Shown in pieces: positions 13,715 through 26,700 of a stretch of 64,000 nt of DNA (position 1 is the stretch's first letter; every line of letters starts with the position of its first letter). Source of the DNA: Eopsaltria australis. Its lineage: Eukaryota > Chordata > Aves > Passeriformes > Petroicidae. The DNA is taken from assembly GCA_034509425.1 (NCBI GenBank), contig JAVTVJ010000450.1, forward strand, positions 868,001-932,000, given 5' to 3'. A model generated the notes under the pieces. The model was not told where the DNA came from and made no database searches. It was given only the letters and a program-made list of their open reading frames with translations. The translations under genes and the position numbers were made by a program.

Positions 13715-14565
13715 TGACAATTACTGCTCTTGTGTGTCACAGTTTATCCTGTGTGGAGAATGTGTCCATTCTTCAAACCTTTCAGTGAAGATCCTGTGGC
13801 TTCTGTAGTGTCCCAAGGTTTCCTGCCAGGACAAGCCAATGTGGTGTCTTTGTGTGTGTGAGGTTGCTGTGGCCTTGTACCCATGGGGTGCAGATATGTT
13901 TGTATTCCCACAGGGACATCTAAACTGGCATGTTGGGAATGAGGAGGGAATTATTCTCCAGCTGTTGTTGGCCTTGCATGGCTGATGTGGCCGTGCTGGT
14001 GTCCTCAACAAAACCTGCTTGAAGCACAGCAAACAAAGCAGAGAGAGCCCGGTGAATATACATGTAGTAGGGTAGGGATTCTTACAAATAATTCTGTTTC
14101 CATGTCAGTTGTTTTTCTTCTCAGATATGCTTCAACAAATGCACAGAATCCCTAATTTTATAGGGAGAAATTAGATGAAATGTCATATAAGAAGGATATT
14201 TAATATGAAACTGATTTTGTTTTAATGTAAGAGTCTGTTACTAATTTTATAGCAGAGAATAAATTGAAAACATAAATAGACTTTAGAGTTCATGCCAAAT
14301 TTGCCTTGATATTAAGCGCAAGACATTTTGTCTGGCCAAGTGAGCCTTATGTAGCTTTTAAAAAATACCTGTAGATTTCAGAGTACTTGGGATGCACAAA
14401 TGTTAAAAAAAGGCACTTAGATAAATCAATACAGATTTTACCTTTTCTCTGGGTGTTGTTTAACTGCTGGTTTGAGATAACCATGAGGTGGAAGAGCTCA
14501 GTGGGCTGTCTCATGAACTGTTCTTAATGAGCATTTTGTTATTTTCCTCTCTTGTTTTTTTCTAG

Positions 14566-14707
14566 ACTGTTCAATTAACCCCCAGACGATGGCTCAACCT
14601 GCAGGAGTACCAAAGCAAAAAAATAATGGCAGACCACGGGGTTACAGTTCAGAGATTCTTTGTAGCTGATTCTGCAAATGATGCCCTGGAGGCTGCTCAG
14701 AGATTGA
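14566..14707 (+). CDS. SUCLG2: SUCLG2 exon 2 (end of transit peptide and start of ATP-grasp domain)
   Basis: The acceptor is a pyrimidine tract ending tttttttctag at 14565 and the donor is gtaagt at 14708. The exon starts in phase 0 and ends after the first base of a codon. Translation begins TVQLTPRRW, the tail of the mitochondrial targeting peptide. It continues with [16 protein letters not shown], where the mature chain starts in the human protein, and then [20 protein letters not shown]. The Gln of VQRFF corresponds to a GTP-contact residue in mammalian SUCLG2 (family knowledge). No initiator Met of the right context lies just upstream, so translation must start in an earlier exon outside the window. 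Confidence 0.96.
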
Positions 14708-17700
14708 GTAAGTTGACTGATAATGGGAGGACTCTGCTTCACTGGGTAGCAATCTGGAAAATAAATTCTTTTCTAATAAGTTTAAACAGTCTTTAAATTC
14801 ATGCTTACTGAAAAGCTTCGATATTTTATCCAGACTATAAATATATGCTTAATTTTATATATGAACAAGTTTATAACAGCAATACTTACAACTTTATTTC
14901 TCATGTGTTTTTCATGCAGCATGTAACATGAATTCTTTAATTAACATTACAATAATTCAGAATGTCACGAATAGTTGCTGAGGAAATTTTTTTTGTACAC
15001 TTGATATAACTTAAGGAACTGAAATAAATGAACTTGTGTAAAAATCTGTTCTCAAACAAAAATTCGCTCTATTAAAAAGCAAAGGAAGGAAAAGGTTGTG
15101 ACCTCTCCATTTTAGAAGATACTTAGATATTTGTTAATGTGTCCATAGAGAAAATAAATAGCAAAGGTGAGTTGAGTTGCCATCACAAAAGATTGTGACA
15201 GTGGCTTGGAGAGAAGACCCTGCTTCTGGAACTTTACTTTGGTTCTCTGACAACATCCTCATTCTGGTATGATGAACAAAAGGGGATAATGGGGTCAGAA
15301 ATGAATTTATGTAATAGCTTTTTCCTCGAAAAGAAAGTGTTGAAGTACTTTGTCAATCTGTTCTCACTCTGAAATAATTTTTCTGCTTTTTAAAGTTGAG
15401 TAGTTTGCACAGTTTTCCTCTTTTCATTTAGCTTTTGTTAATATATCAGACATCAAAATGCCAGAGGCCAGACATTATTGTAGTCTAATTGTGTAGTAAC
15501 AGGGAGGTTTTTTGGTTTATGCTTTACATAATGCACAGGCCACTTAGTTAAATGCATTTCAATTTTGCACACTGGAAGGTAAATTAACACAACTTACTCA
15601 TATCCAAGATCTCATCAGAGCTCAAGTAGCTGAGTAGCATTAGCATAATGGCTTGTTCAATCTCTAGAACTTCATTAAGGTGATACATTTTTCAGTGATC
15701 AAAACCTTCTTATGACAATCAGTATATTTGAAAATATATCTGAAACAAAAAATTAAATGCAAGTGTTATGGTCATTTAGCAGTACAAAATGGAAAAGTCA
15801 GACACAAAGCAAAGCACATAAAATTGGAACATTTCCTCGTGTCTGGATGTCTGAGAAAATCAAGGAATGCTAACTGAAGCTGTGGCAGGTTTATCACCAG
15901 TCTTACAGCACTTAAACTCTCCTCTTCATGATTGAACACATAAATGGATTGGTCTATCCAATAACTATTGCTGTTCTTGATCTCTGTAACTATTTGGAGA
16001 AATGAATTACTCCACTAAAGGCAGTGAAGCTCCTCTGTTTTATGATGGTAAGTTTATTTTAAATAACCTCTGCAGCTTGCTTGCTTTGCAAATCACAGAA
16101 ATATCCGTCTATTAAAAACAAACAAACTGTGTTTAAACAATCAAAAGTAAAATCCAGAACCAAAAACCATTTGCTCATGCAACTTTATCAGGTAGATTTT
16201 ATTTTAATTGCGTGGGCTTGTCAGCACTAAAGAAAGTGGAAGTTAGTGGTACCTTTCTCCATTTGATGTAGTTGCATTCAGCCATGGTGCACTACTGAAC
16301 ATGAAAGAATTGTGGTTTATGGTGTGGAATCTGTTTCATGTTGGAATGACTGACGCTCCATTGATCCACTTAATTATTAACAACATCCTCGTTATCATTC
16401 TGATGGTGTGCTGTCCTTGTACTTCTAACATGCACTTTGAAAACTAAGAATCAAGAACATCAGTTTTGCTGCTTTGGTCATTGTTGTTCCAAGATTTCGC
16501 CAGGTTTATGTTCCTTATGGTCCCTCAGGTAATTGTTGTCTCTGTCACTCAGGTTTATCTGCACAATTTGTGACTGAACGTGCAACCATACAAAGCAAAA
16601 AAATATGGGACAATAGGAAACTTCAGCCTACAAGAAGCATGAAATACTATGAAATAAAATAACCAGTGAAGGCAGTTTGGGGATGTTGTTGATAGACAGG
16701 CATTCTGCAGTAAAGTATGGGGAGAGGCCAACCTCCCCTGCCAAGTCCTGCTCAAAAATCTGATGTTTTAAGTGCTATGTGCCACATTGCAGCTGGCCTT
16801 AACTCTTGCTTCTTCAAACAAGAAAAGGTGCTTGTCAACATATTTTAAAGATAAAAATAGGATAAAGTTCTCAAGGCTTGAAAGTCAAAGGTTCAGTATT
16901 TTTCTTGTGAAAGGAAATGCTTTCTACAGCCCTCATGTATACAGGAGAAACAAGAATTTTCCTTTATAATCTTACAGCATTACATCACTTGTATGGGTCT
17001 GTGTTTGTGATAAGGGGATAGGAATTTCTGCCATGGAACTCTGCATAAAGTCTGGAATTCACAATTTAATTTTCATTTCATAATTCACAATTTCACCAAT
17101 ATTTTGTGCTTGACAGAGCTGTCTTTCCTGCTGCAGGGCCTGTGCTCACCAGTTTTGCTATTGTTGGATTTCCTGTTGATGCAATGGAAAGAGATGAGAT
17201 GAGATGATTTTTGCTGCTGTCTTCACTTGTCAGGAAGGTGTTAATGCATGTCTTCTTGAAAGGGTTTGCCTTTATCCAGTATCAGCAGTTTTGTTACACT
17301 TTGCTCATTTCCTCTGTTTCTCTCTATTTTTATTAATATGTACACTGAATGTTAATTTTCTCCAAGACTTTTAAATCTTACCAGCTGCACAAAAGGCAGT
17401 CTACAAGGAATTTTTAACTGAATTAAAGGATTGGTTTTTTTTCCCCTTCTAAGATAAGAATGGCAGATGTAAGGAATTGACTTCAAAAGAAGTTGTACAC
17501 AATAAAGAATACAGAATTAAGCCCCAAGGAATTCATTGCCTTCTATGTGCTAAGCAATTTTCAGTTTTCAGGTGTAACTTTTGTAGAGAAAGCAATATTT
17601 ACAGTGTGCCAAGAAATTCAGTAACAATAGTTTTCTGATTTGTGTTAAAAGTCCTTGGTTTTCAAGAGAGGAAAGAAAGACTTTGTGCTGTTTTGCTGCA

Positions 17701-20700
17701 CAGTATGGTGTTGCTTGATCTGCTCCCTGAGGAAACTCAATTTGTAAACAAGTTCTTACAATTCTAGTGCAACTATTTAATAGGAAAAAAAAAATATTTG
17801 GGAGCCAAGTTTTTGACTGAAATATAGACTCATGTGGCTGGTTTTGTGTTCATTCACAAGCCTTCTGATCTAATTCTCACTTAATTTAGGGCTTGTTTAC
17901 CCAGAGAAGGCATTTCCTTATTTATTGTTTCTTTTCCTTGTACTGTAGCACCAATACCTAAGGAAATAACCCTTACACATTCTGTGTGTGCATTACCACT
18001 GCCTGCACTGGGCATCATTTTGGGGCCATCTTTTGCTCTGGGCTCCTCCAGCAGAAGTCCTTGAGTCTTGTGCTCTGCTCTTTGTGCTCTGCCTGATGGA
18101 GAAGTCATTGAGGGACCCATGATTTCAAAGGAGGAGGTGGGCAGAGCTGAGAGGGATTGTAATTGTGGTGGATGGGGCTGCTGTGCTCTGTGTTTTTGCT
18201 CCTTGAATCAGTAGAGAACTTAGAGGTGGCTGGCACTGCTGACAGTCCTGAATCGCTGCCGGGAACTTGGCACGTGTTTCTTTTTCTGAATTTTATCAAA
18301 AGCAATAGAATGCTGCCTGTTGCCACTTAGAGTGTTTCATTACATTTAGGAATCAGTCAGGTGCAGTGTTCATGCTCTGTCACAGAGAAATGCAGTTCAA
18401 TTGAGTGCAAGGTTTTTATTCACTCTTCTTTAGAAAAAAATAAAACAAAATATAGCCTCTGCATGTCCTATTTCTATTGCTTATGCATGAGGGAACTCAT
18501 AAAATTTGGCTTTGGACTGAAGGCATGCTTTTTATATCAGGCTGGAGAGGTAAACATGTATTTTATAAAGAACAGAAAAGGTTTATTGAAGCATCTTTTC
18601 ATGAGGTCATTTACCTGTCACCTATTATTCACCATTTTGTAGAATATTGAAAGAGTTCTTGGTCATGTGAGCACCAGTCTGCTTCCTATCTCAGCTCCTG
18701 AAGTTTTTTCTTCCCATGGCTTTTTAATTCAAAGGGAAGGCTGCATTTTAGATGCTGTTTTAGATCCCTTATCTGAAAATTCACCTCTCTAGTACTAGTT
18801 GTGAAAACCACTTGAAAGCAATTTATGTTTAGAAGGGATCAAGGATTGACCTTTAGGTTGGTAGTGTCCTTTTTGTGTAGATTATGAAGAATTTGTTGGT
18901 GATAATGCTGTCTGCATCTAATCTAAGCTTTTATTCTGGGAAAATTAAAAACATCCTTGAACCTGATGTTTCTGAGGATATTGGAAATGTGAATTCAGGT
19001 TCTTTTTTGTTATACCAGGAAGAGCTTTTCTGTGAGTATCCTGTACAGAGTGGCTCTCTATATAAAGTTTTATTTGAGAAACTTGGCTACTTAGCTGGTC
19101 TTTTTTTACTGTCATCATGGGGTTGCTTATTTGATTTAATTTCCTCTCTGTTTCTGTCCATCAGGAAAGGTAGAAGAATTGCTTCTTTCAGCATTGCTCT
19201 CATTTCCATATTTCTTTCTATTCCATGTTTCACTGTGAAGTAATAATTTTTCACCTGTGCATAATGAGTTATTTCTCAAAAACCCTCATGTACTTGGTGG
19301 TTATAAATAGTTATTTTTTAGAGCCACTCAGGTTATCCTTTTCTGCATATGTTGGAAAAATCATGTGTTGCTGCAATAGCATTCCAGGGAACTGTACACA
19401 GAGAACTTGCTCACTGGTGAGGAACAGCTCTCCCACAAGTCCTCTTATTTTCTCTGACAGCTTTTATTAAAGTTCCTTAGACTTAAATTATAGCTTTCTG
19501 AAACTGTTCTTTCAAGCAAAATAATGCTGTAAGTTATTGACTAATATGATTCTATTCTCAGATGGGTAAGTATTTAGAAAACAATCTTTTACATTTAATA
19601 GAAAACTGGTGGTGGATGGGCTGCCTTTGAACCACATTCAGTTACTGAGCATGAGTATTTCTCTGTTCCACTTAATGGGTTTTGGCTTGTCAGAGGGATG
19701 AAATCTAAGATTAGAGTGAATCTGCATTTTCCAGACACTTCTCAGTGATAGAAAATACCTGCTAATACTCCATTATTTGCAGTTTTCATAGGTATTCCTT
19801 GAATGCATCATTTCATAGCTCCACAAAATCTGTCTAAGTCCGTGGTTTTACTTTCTTTCTGTCCCTTGTTCAGGTCCCATTTGTTTCTTAGAGCCTTTTC
19901 CTCCCAGTGTCCCTTTGCTCCTTTCTTCTCAACCCTTCTCCCACCTTATGAGTTCTGATTGAGAAAATCCTCTTCCTTTTTTTTTCTTTGTGCTAAACAG
20001 TCAGTTGTTTCCCTATTTAGCGTAGTCAGAGCACATATTTAGCAGTTGTCTGCTGCTAAAAGCCATTTGTGTGCATACTGGTTTTTTGCTTTGCCTTGCT
20101 CAGACCCACATTTGCTTGACTTGGCAATCATAAAAAGTAACGTTTCTGTGTATGATCAGAAGACAAATACTGATTGCTAACCAAAGTTTAAATGATACTT
20201 AAATATTATCAAATAATATAGGAGGAGAAGGAGGAGGTTGTTCAAATAATAGCTTTTTTCTACATTAGTCCATGTTGCTATGATTTGATTTGATTTTTGG
20301 AAAAAATCCCCAAATATCATGGTTGTGCAAACAGCTTTAACATTCTCACTTGTGTCTGAACATGATGAAAATAATAAAGTAAAAGTTATGAAGGCAACGT
20401 GTTTGCTGCAGTTAAAGTAATTCTTTGTAGGAGGCTTGGTAATCAATATGTCAGTGACCCAATTTATTTACCTCATCTACTGGATGAAAAAGATCAGTCA
20501 TAGAACATCAGAGGAGCTGGGAAAGGTGTTAAAGGGTTCTGATCACCAGACGTGCTTTACTAGGGAATCTGTCAGAGGGTCCTGGGGAATTTGCGGTGAT
20601 AAAGCTACAGAACAAACAGGAGTAAAGCACCTATGCAGAGTAGTTCTTTTTATGGACATTCTTAATTTCCTCACTCATTGCTTTTTGGTGCTTTAGCTTA

Positions 20701-23700
20701 GTCTGGCTTGGAAGCTGAACTGCACAAGGTGGAATTAGGGTTTCATTTGGGGGTTTTACGCTCACTGGCTGTTGGTGCTGCAGGACCTTTCCCCTGGATA
20801 GGAGCCCTGATGTGCTGCTGCTTTCTCCTCTGTGTGCTTGGGTTGCTTGTGTTTGAACCTTGTAATTCCTGCTTGTGCTCCCTGCCCTTTGCTTCCCTCC
20901 TTCCTCTGTGTCTCATGCTGAGAAACTGCTTCACAGAGATGTGCCAAACTCTTATGTGCAGCAGTATTTAAGCAGTGCAGCATCCTTGGTACACCCTGCA
21001 AGGGCTTTCTGCCTTTGCTTTCCTGCTTGTCTCATTCCCCCTCTGCAGCTCAGCAGTGTTTTTCCACATAAAGGCTTGGCAGCTGTGGAACCACACGTGC
21101 ATTTGTTGGTAATGCCCACATGTGTTGCATCCTGCGTGCCAGAAAAAACAGGCAGAGAAACTTCCAGCTTCCCTAATTGGGAGTTTGAGTTTTATTCTTT
21201 TTCAACTAAAGTTAATAATAGATTTTGTCAAAGCTCACCACTGGGTATTGTTTTGTTTCAAGTTGAACCTTTCTGTTTCAAGTTAACTTAAAAATTGTGG
21301 CTTTTTTAGTATTTTAGATATGGAAATTCTTTGCAGGACCCTCTGTCTCCAGAGGAATTATGGAAGTAGTTAATTTGAAATGCATTGTTATGAAAAACAA
21401 ATTGTTTTGTTTTTCTTATCTGTTCCCTTTGTTAGAGAATTACATGCTGAGTGTGAGTCAGTAAATGCAAGCTTGAGACTGCTTACATTAGTTGGATATT
21501 TTATAACCATTCTTTGTCACCAAATGTCTTCATATTCAATAGATTTATAGTAATATGAGTAATGGCTCGGGGGCTAACAAATCAAAATCTCATTTCAGAT
21601 GTTTGACACTAATGTTGAGCTGACTTATTGTTCTCTGTGTTGGATTTCTGATCAAATTACCAAAATAGCTGCTTGAAAGTAAAACACAAAGTCAGAAATA
21701 CTCTAGAAATGGGGTACTGAATTCAAAACATGATGTGTGCCACAGAGCATGGACATTTACAAATTTCTGTGGTGTTAAGTGCACTACTGGATTTTTGTTC
21801 ATGAAAGAAGGAGGCAACAGAAGTTACAGTTCTTGATTCAGGAATTTTATTTTAGGTGGTAAAAAATGTGAAGTTTTACAAGGAGGGTACAAGATGACTG
21901 CTGGTATTTATTCCACTCTTGTCACACCATGTTTTATGGTTCTTCAAGGTAGTTTTGCAGCTGCAGAACAATAACCAGATGCGTAATTGAGAAGCAGCTG
22001 CACGAAATTTTCATTTTTTTATGCATAAAATCAGAACCATTAGATACACTTTATGTATAAGGTATGAAATACTAAAGAACAATGTTTTCTCTGTAGTACT
22101 AGCAGCTGTGTAAAGGAGAGAAATCACTCCTTCTACACTCTCTAGGTGCCCATCAGCTTCTAAATATTCGGGGGCCAATTACCAAAAGCAAGTTTCATTC
22201 TTGTCTGATTTTCTTTTTTCTTTTCCTTGTTTGTTGCTCTGTGCTGTGCAGAGCTGCATCTTCTATGTGATCAGTCCCAGTGGATAGTCCCATGTACAGA
22301 GGTCTCAAATAAAAAATTGATGCTTATGCCTGCTTTTCATTTAAACTTTTCAGTGGAAGGACTAGTAGCACAATCATGTTGAATAAAATCTAAGATGGAA
22401 TGATAGCAGTCCTAAGGTAGGATAGTTTATAATTAATATTGTCATAATTTCCCTGATCTCCTGTAGTGTCCCCCAATGACACAGGGTACAGCAGGAAGAT
22501 ATTGTTGTTAGTTATTCACTTTCTGTGTATAATTTATTTGGGAAAGTTGCTTTTTTAAAAATTTGTCCATTGTTTCTGTTAAATTTATTACACCTTTTGT
22601 CTTTATGGACCAGGTGGTGGTTTAGGATGGGCTGGATTGAGGAGTAAGGATGTTAACTTGCATATTTGCTATAAAAGCACATGGTTTTGAACCAAGCCAG
22701 GCATCTCTCACAACTGACTTTTCAAGTCTTGTGAAGCTCAAGAACACTCAGCATCCAGCCTCCATATCATGATTCCCATCCCCCATTTCATCCTCAGCCT
22801 CTTCCAGTCAATAAGGCAGTATTAACTGGTATTTTGCAAAGGTTAGGATGACATGCAAGAGCTTGTTTTATCTTTAAAGATGGGAGTAATTTACACGTTG
22901 AATACATCAGTAGTTGAGAAGTATGATCATAAGAGGCTGTGATTATTATTTTTTTGGTAGATAATCTCTACCTAAAATGGTAGAGTAGTTTTTGAAGCTA
23001 AGGATGTTCTGGCATTTTGTTAATCTGCTACTTCATATTTGAGAAAGTGCTGTGAATTTTAAATATGTTTATCTACATTTCTTCAAATATTTGCAGTTCA
23101 AGAAAAGTAAAATATTTCAACACATTTATGAATACAAAATGTGTCTTTGTAACCCTGCTTGATTCAACTGGGACATATTACCTGACTGACTGCATCACAG
23201 TATATTTTAAATGATGCTCTAACCCTTGAGAATGTCACCACAAAAAAACATTTAGTGAGAATCATGTCCAGGGTAGTTCCAGAAGTTAGCTATGCTCTTA
23301 TTTTAAGTGATTTTTGTTTTATTAAGAAAAATCTGAAGTTGACAGTTTTACCTTATGTGGTTTACTCTCCCTGGTCCTACAGTTAAAGTCAGCTTTTGTT
23401 CCCTGCATCATTATGAAGGGGAACATTTTTCTTGCACCTCCCCTGGGCTTAGCTGGACTGCTCACCTGAGTAAGATGAATATGGCTAAACTTCAGGCTAT
23501 AAATCTTCAATATATTTATTGTTCTAAATACTTAAGAACTGCCCTGAGGGGGTTTGGAGAAAGGCAACCATGAAGAGTTGGCTGTATAAACAGTTAACAA
23601 TATAAAGTCCCTGAGAAGATTCACCACTGCTGCACTGCACTTCCCTGTACTCCCTACCAAGTCTTTCCCTCTATTCCTCCAGTTATTCACCTGTATAGTT

Positions 23701-26700
23701 TAGTATCTATATATATTAGTTATTATCTATATATTGGTTTCCTGATCTTGGTGTGCTGTGCTTTGTCCCCACTGAAGATTATTGTCACAATAGTCCTGAT
23801 GCCACATCTGCATGTCCTCTTGTTCTTGTTAGCACAGATAAATCTTGTATCCAGTTTTTTGGTTTAGCTCTTTAGATGTTCAGTGTGGTTGGTTTTCTTA
23901 CCGGCCTTTCCACGTCTTGCCTTCAGTATAATACAGCTTTTGTTTGGGTATGTTGGAATAAAAGTGTAACAAAAAAAGTGGAATAAAAGAGAGACTTGAA
24001 GCTGATTACTGCAAATTTGACTGTCTTAGGAAAAACTGTTCTTATGCAGTCTTCCCCCCCCCCCAGTTAAATACAGGCTTATGTCTCATGCCATAAAGTA
24101 ATCTGCCATTTAAATATGATGATTACTGTGTACTATAAATAACTTGCTTCTTTTATCTTGTGAGTGACATTTCTATTTCAACTGCATATACAGGTAGTAT
24201 TTATTTAGTTGTTTCTTTGATCCATAAGAAGCCAAGTTAGGTGCTTAAAGACATTTGTATGGAAAAGTCATTTTGCAATTTTAAGATGAAAAAATTTCAC
24301 GTATTTTCATATTTTATGTTGTTGGTTTACAAGATGAAACTCCTGTGTCGTTGAGCTTCTGCAGCTTTGTGACTATTTTCACAATTTTGATGTTATGGGT
24401 TTCAGTTTATGGGTGGATTTTATACTGAGTTTCTGATGTTAAGTGTCCTGTAAATAGAGAGATGTCTGGACTTCCACAGACTGCAGTAAGCATTCCTTCA
24501 GAAATCTCTCTGCTGATGAAGAAACAAAATAAACCAATCACTTAAATACTAGAGAGAGACTTTTAAGGGTCAAGGTTCAGGGGTAATTTAACACGAGCTG
24601 CAGATCACTGAAGATGCCTCAATGTCAGAATTTTCAGTTGAGCAGAAAGGATGCAATTAGTGCAGTTAACAGCAGGTAGGGCAATGTTAATTATATATTC
24701 TTTTGTCTCTATGAATTGTTTCAGCTATTTAGAACCTTCTTCTTTTGCATACTTTTAAGTAAACTATACTGCAAGAGACTTTCTGGGAGTTTCAGTTCTT
24801 GTGACTGTGACTGTGGCCACAATTTATACAAATATAATTTATACTGCCTTAGACACCAGCTCTGGACTTGACCTTGCAGTGAGAAGGTTGGAATGGAAGA
24901 AATGGCAGAAGCACAAACAAAACATCATGCAAAAGTGTTGCCTTAAAAGAAAAATTGCCCTATGGTGTATCTGACACTTCAATAAAATCTGGAGCTCTTT
25001 TCAGCAGCACTGAGAGAAGGAATAATCTACTGTAGGTTTATTTTCAGCTGTTACCTCCCCTGATTTGTAAACCAGGCAGACAGGAATGCATGACTCTGTA
25101 GAAGCTGAGAAGTGGGTTTTCTGATGTGGTAAAGCAGCTTGCTGACCTTAAGTTAATGAAATATTAACCAGTGCTTAACAGTTGTCAGGATGACACAGAG
25201 CATCTGTTTCTGAGGATTCACAGGAGGTGCCATTGGGTTGGTGCTTAGGTCACATATTTGTCATTTAAAGGGCAGACTGGCTGAACCTACACACTCAGCA
25301 GCCCAGGGTTATAAAGCTGGTTCAGATGTGAGCTGCTGCTGCTGACAAGTTTGGCACAGAATTGATCCATGGTCCTGCTTGTCTGAAGCTGAGAAGGTGC
25401 TGAACATGAAGAATGTGACCATTTGAGATGTTCTTACTCACCTGTTGTGTCAGTCCCTTTATAGGTTCAACACAGGTTCAAGGCATTTAAATCAGCTGCA
25501 CATTCTCTGCAAACAAAGTTGGTGTTTATTCTAATTTTACGTTTTTACCCAGAAAAGTTCCGTTTACATGTGAGTGATTGAGAAAGCTCCAAATTCCACT
25601 GTTTGATATGACTGCTCACTCATTGTGGTGTTTTGACTGTGCAATTTCATTAAAATATGTAGAGTTCAATTTCCAAGCATAATATCTGCCTTCAAAATCC
25701 CCACAGAGCTCAGCTTGCAGGAAGCCTAAATGAAACAGCTTTGCTGGTTTCCACATCACATTGAGATACATCCTGTCCTGCAAATGCTGATTGCCAAACC
25801 AAAAGCTAATGCCTCTCTCTTGCTTTTATATTCCTATTTCTAGGCTAATTTAATGTTATGAAACCTGTAAAACATGAAGTTTGATGTATATGGTTATATC
25901 TTTGCTGCTGAGGTGCTGATTGGAGCTTGAGATACAAATGGCAAGCTGTCAGAACTGGGGATAGCATGTTTGTATTCCCTCAAAGGACTGGGAAAGGGCT
26001 GGTGTGTGAGAAAGGTATGTGAGCTTCTAATTAAGCAGGGCAGTGCTATTAATAATTGAGACTTGTGCCCTGTGAATGTGTGTATTGCTCCCTGTCTTCA
26101 ACTGCAAAATGCCCTATTGAATACTAGAAGTTTTTTGTCTGATGTACCCTCCCTGCTCTTTCCAAGTTCTAAAAGCTGATCATATCTATCTAAGGAGAAT
26201 CACAGATTGCATTCTTTGGGTTTCAGCTTAGCAGTGTTTTGGCCTCACTGCAGCCCATTGGACCATAATTACACAAAATTTACTGTGCTCTCCAGCAAAC
26301 TGCTCTGAACAGAGTCCTGTGTGACGAGTCAGGGGCTAAATTGATTCAAATGAAATGCTTGCTGTGTGAACCCTTCCAAGTTCACAGGAAAAGAGAGATT
26401 AAAAGTAGTCAGGAGAAGCACTGGGAAACCTGCAATTGGCAGGAGGTTCTTGTGCTTCTCAGTGGGCATTTGTGTGTCCTCAGCTTTCCTGTGAGGTTCG
26501 AGAGCAGGTCAGCAGTTTGTAAGCTCAGATTTCTTCAAGGGCTTAATAAGAATTTGTGCAAATAACTCAGGAAATTCATGGTCCAGGAGTACCAATAATA
26601 CCTGTGTGTGGGTGTTAGGGAATGCTGGTTTCTGCCAATATCAGCACGTTATTCTGCAATACAAGTTGTGACAACAATCAGAGAAATTAATTAGTAAATT

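Larger units (their letters stand above)
1..14565 (+). other. SUCLG2: Intron 1 of SUCLG2 (3' part)
   Basis: This stretch ends at the exon 2 acceptor. No recognisable exon, CpG island or promoter is seen, and the short ORFs have no recognisable protein features. It includes a solo-LTR-like element at 5296-5649, an ATTCT microsatellite at 9282-9346 and a 36-bp imperfect duplication at 13650-13714. A somewhat GC-richer patch at about 230-660 is unexplained. Assigning it to intron 1 follows from exon 2 carrying the end of the transit peptide; another gene's non-coding exons could still hide here. Confidence 0.8.

Noticed and set aside
1..14565. SUCLG2 exon 1 and promoter
   Set aside because: No CpG island, no GC-rich 5' region and no transit-peptide-like ORF ending at a phase-0 donor was found, so the first exon is taken to be upstream of the window.
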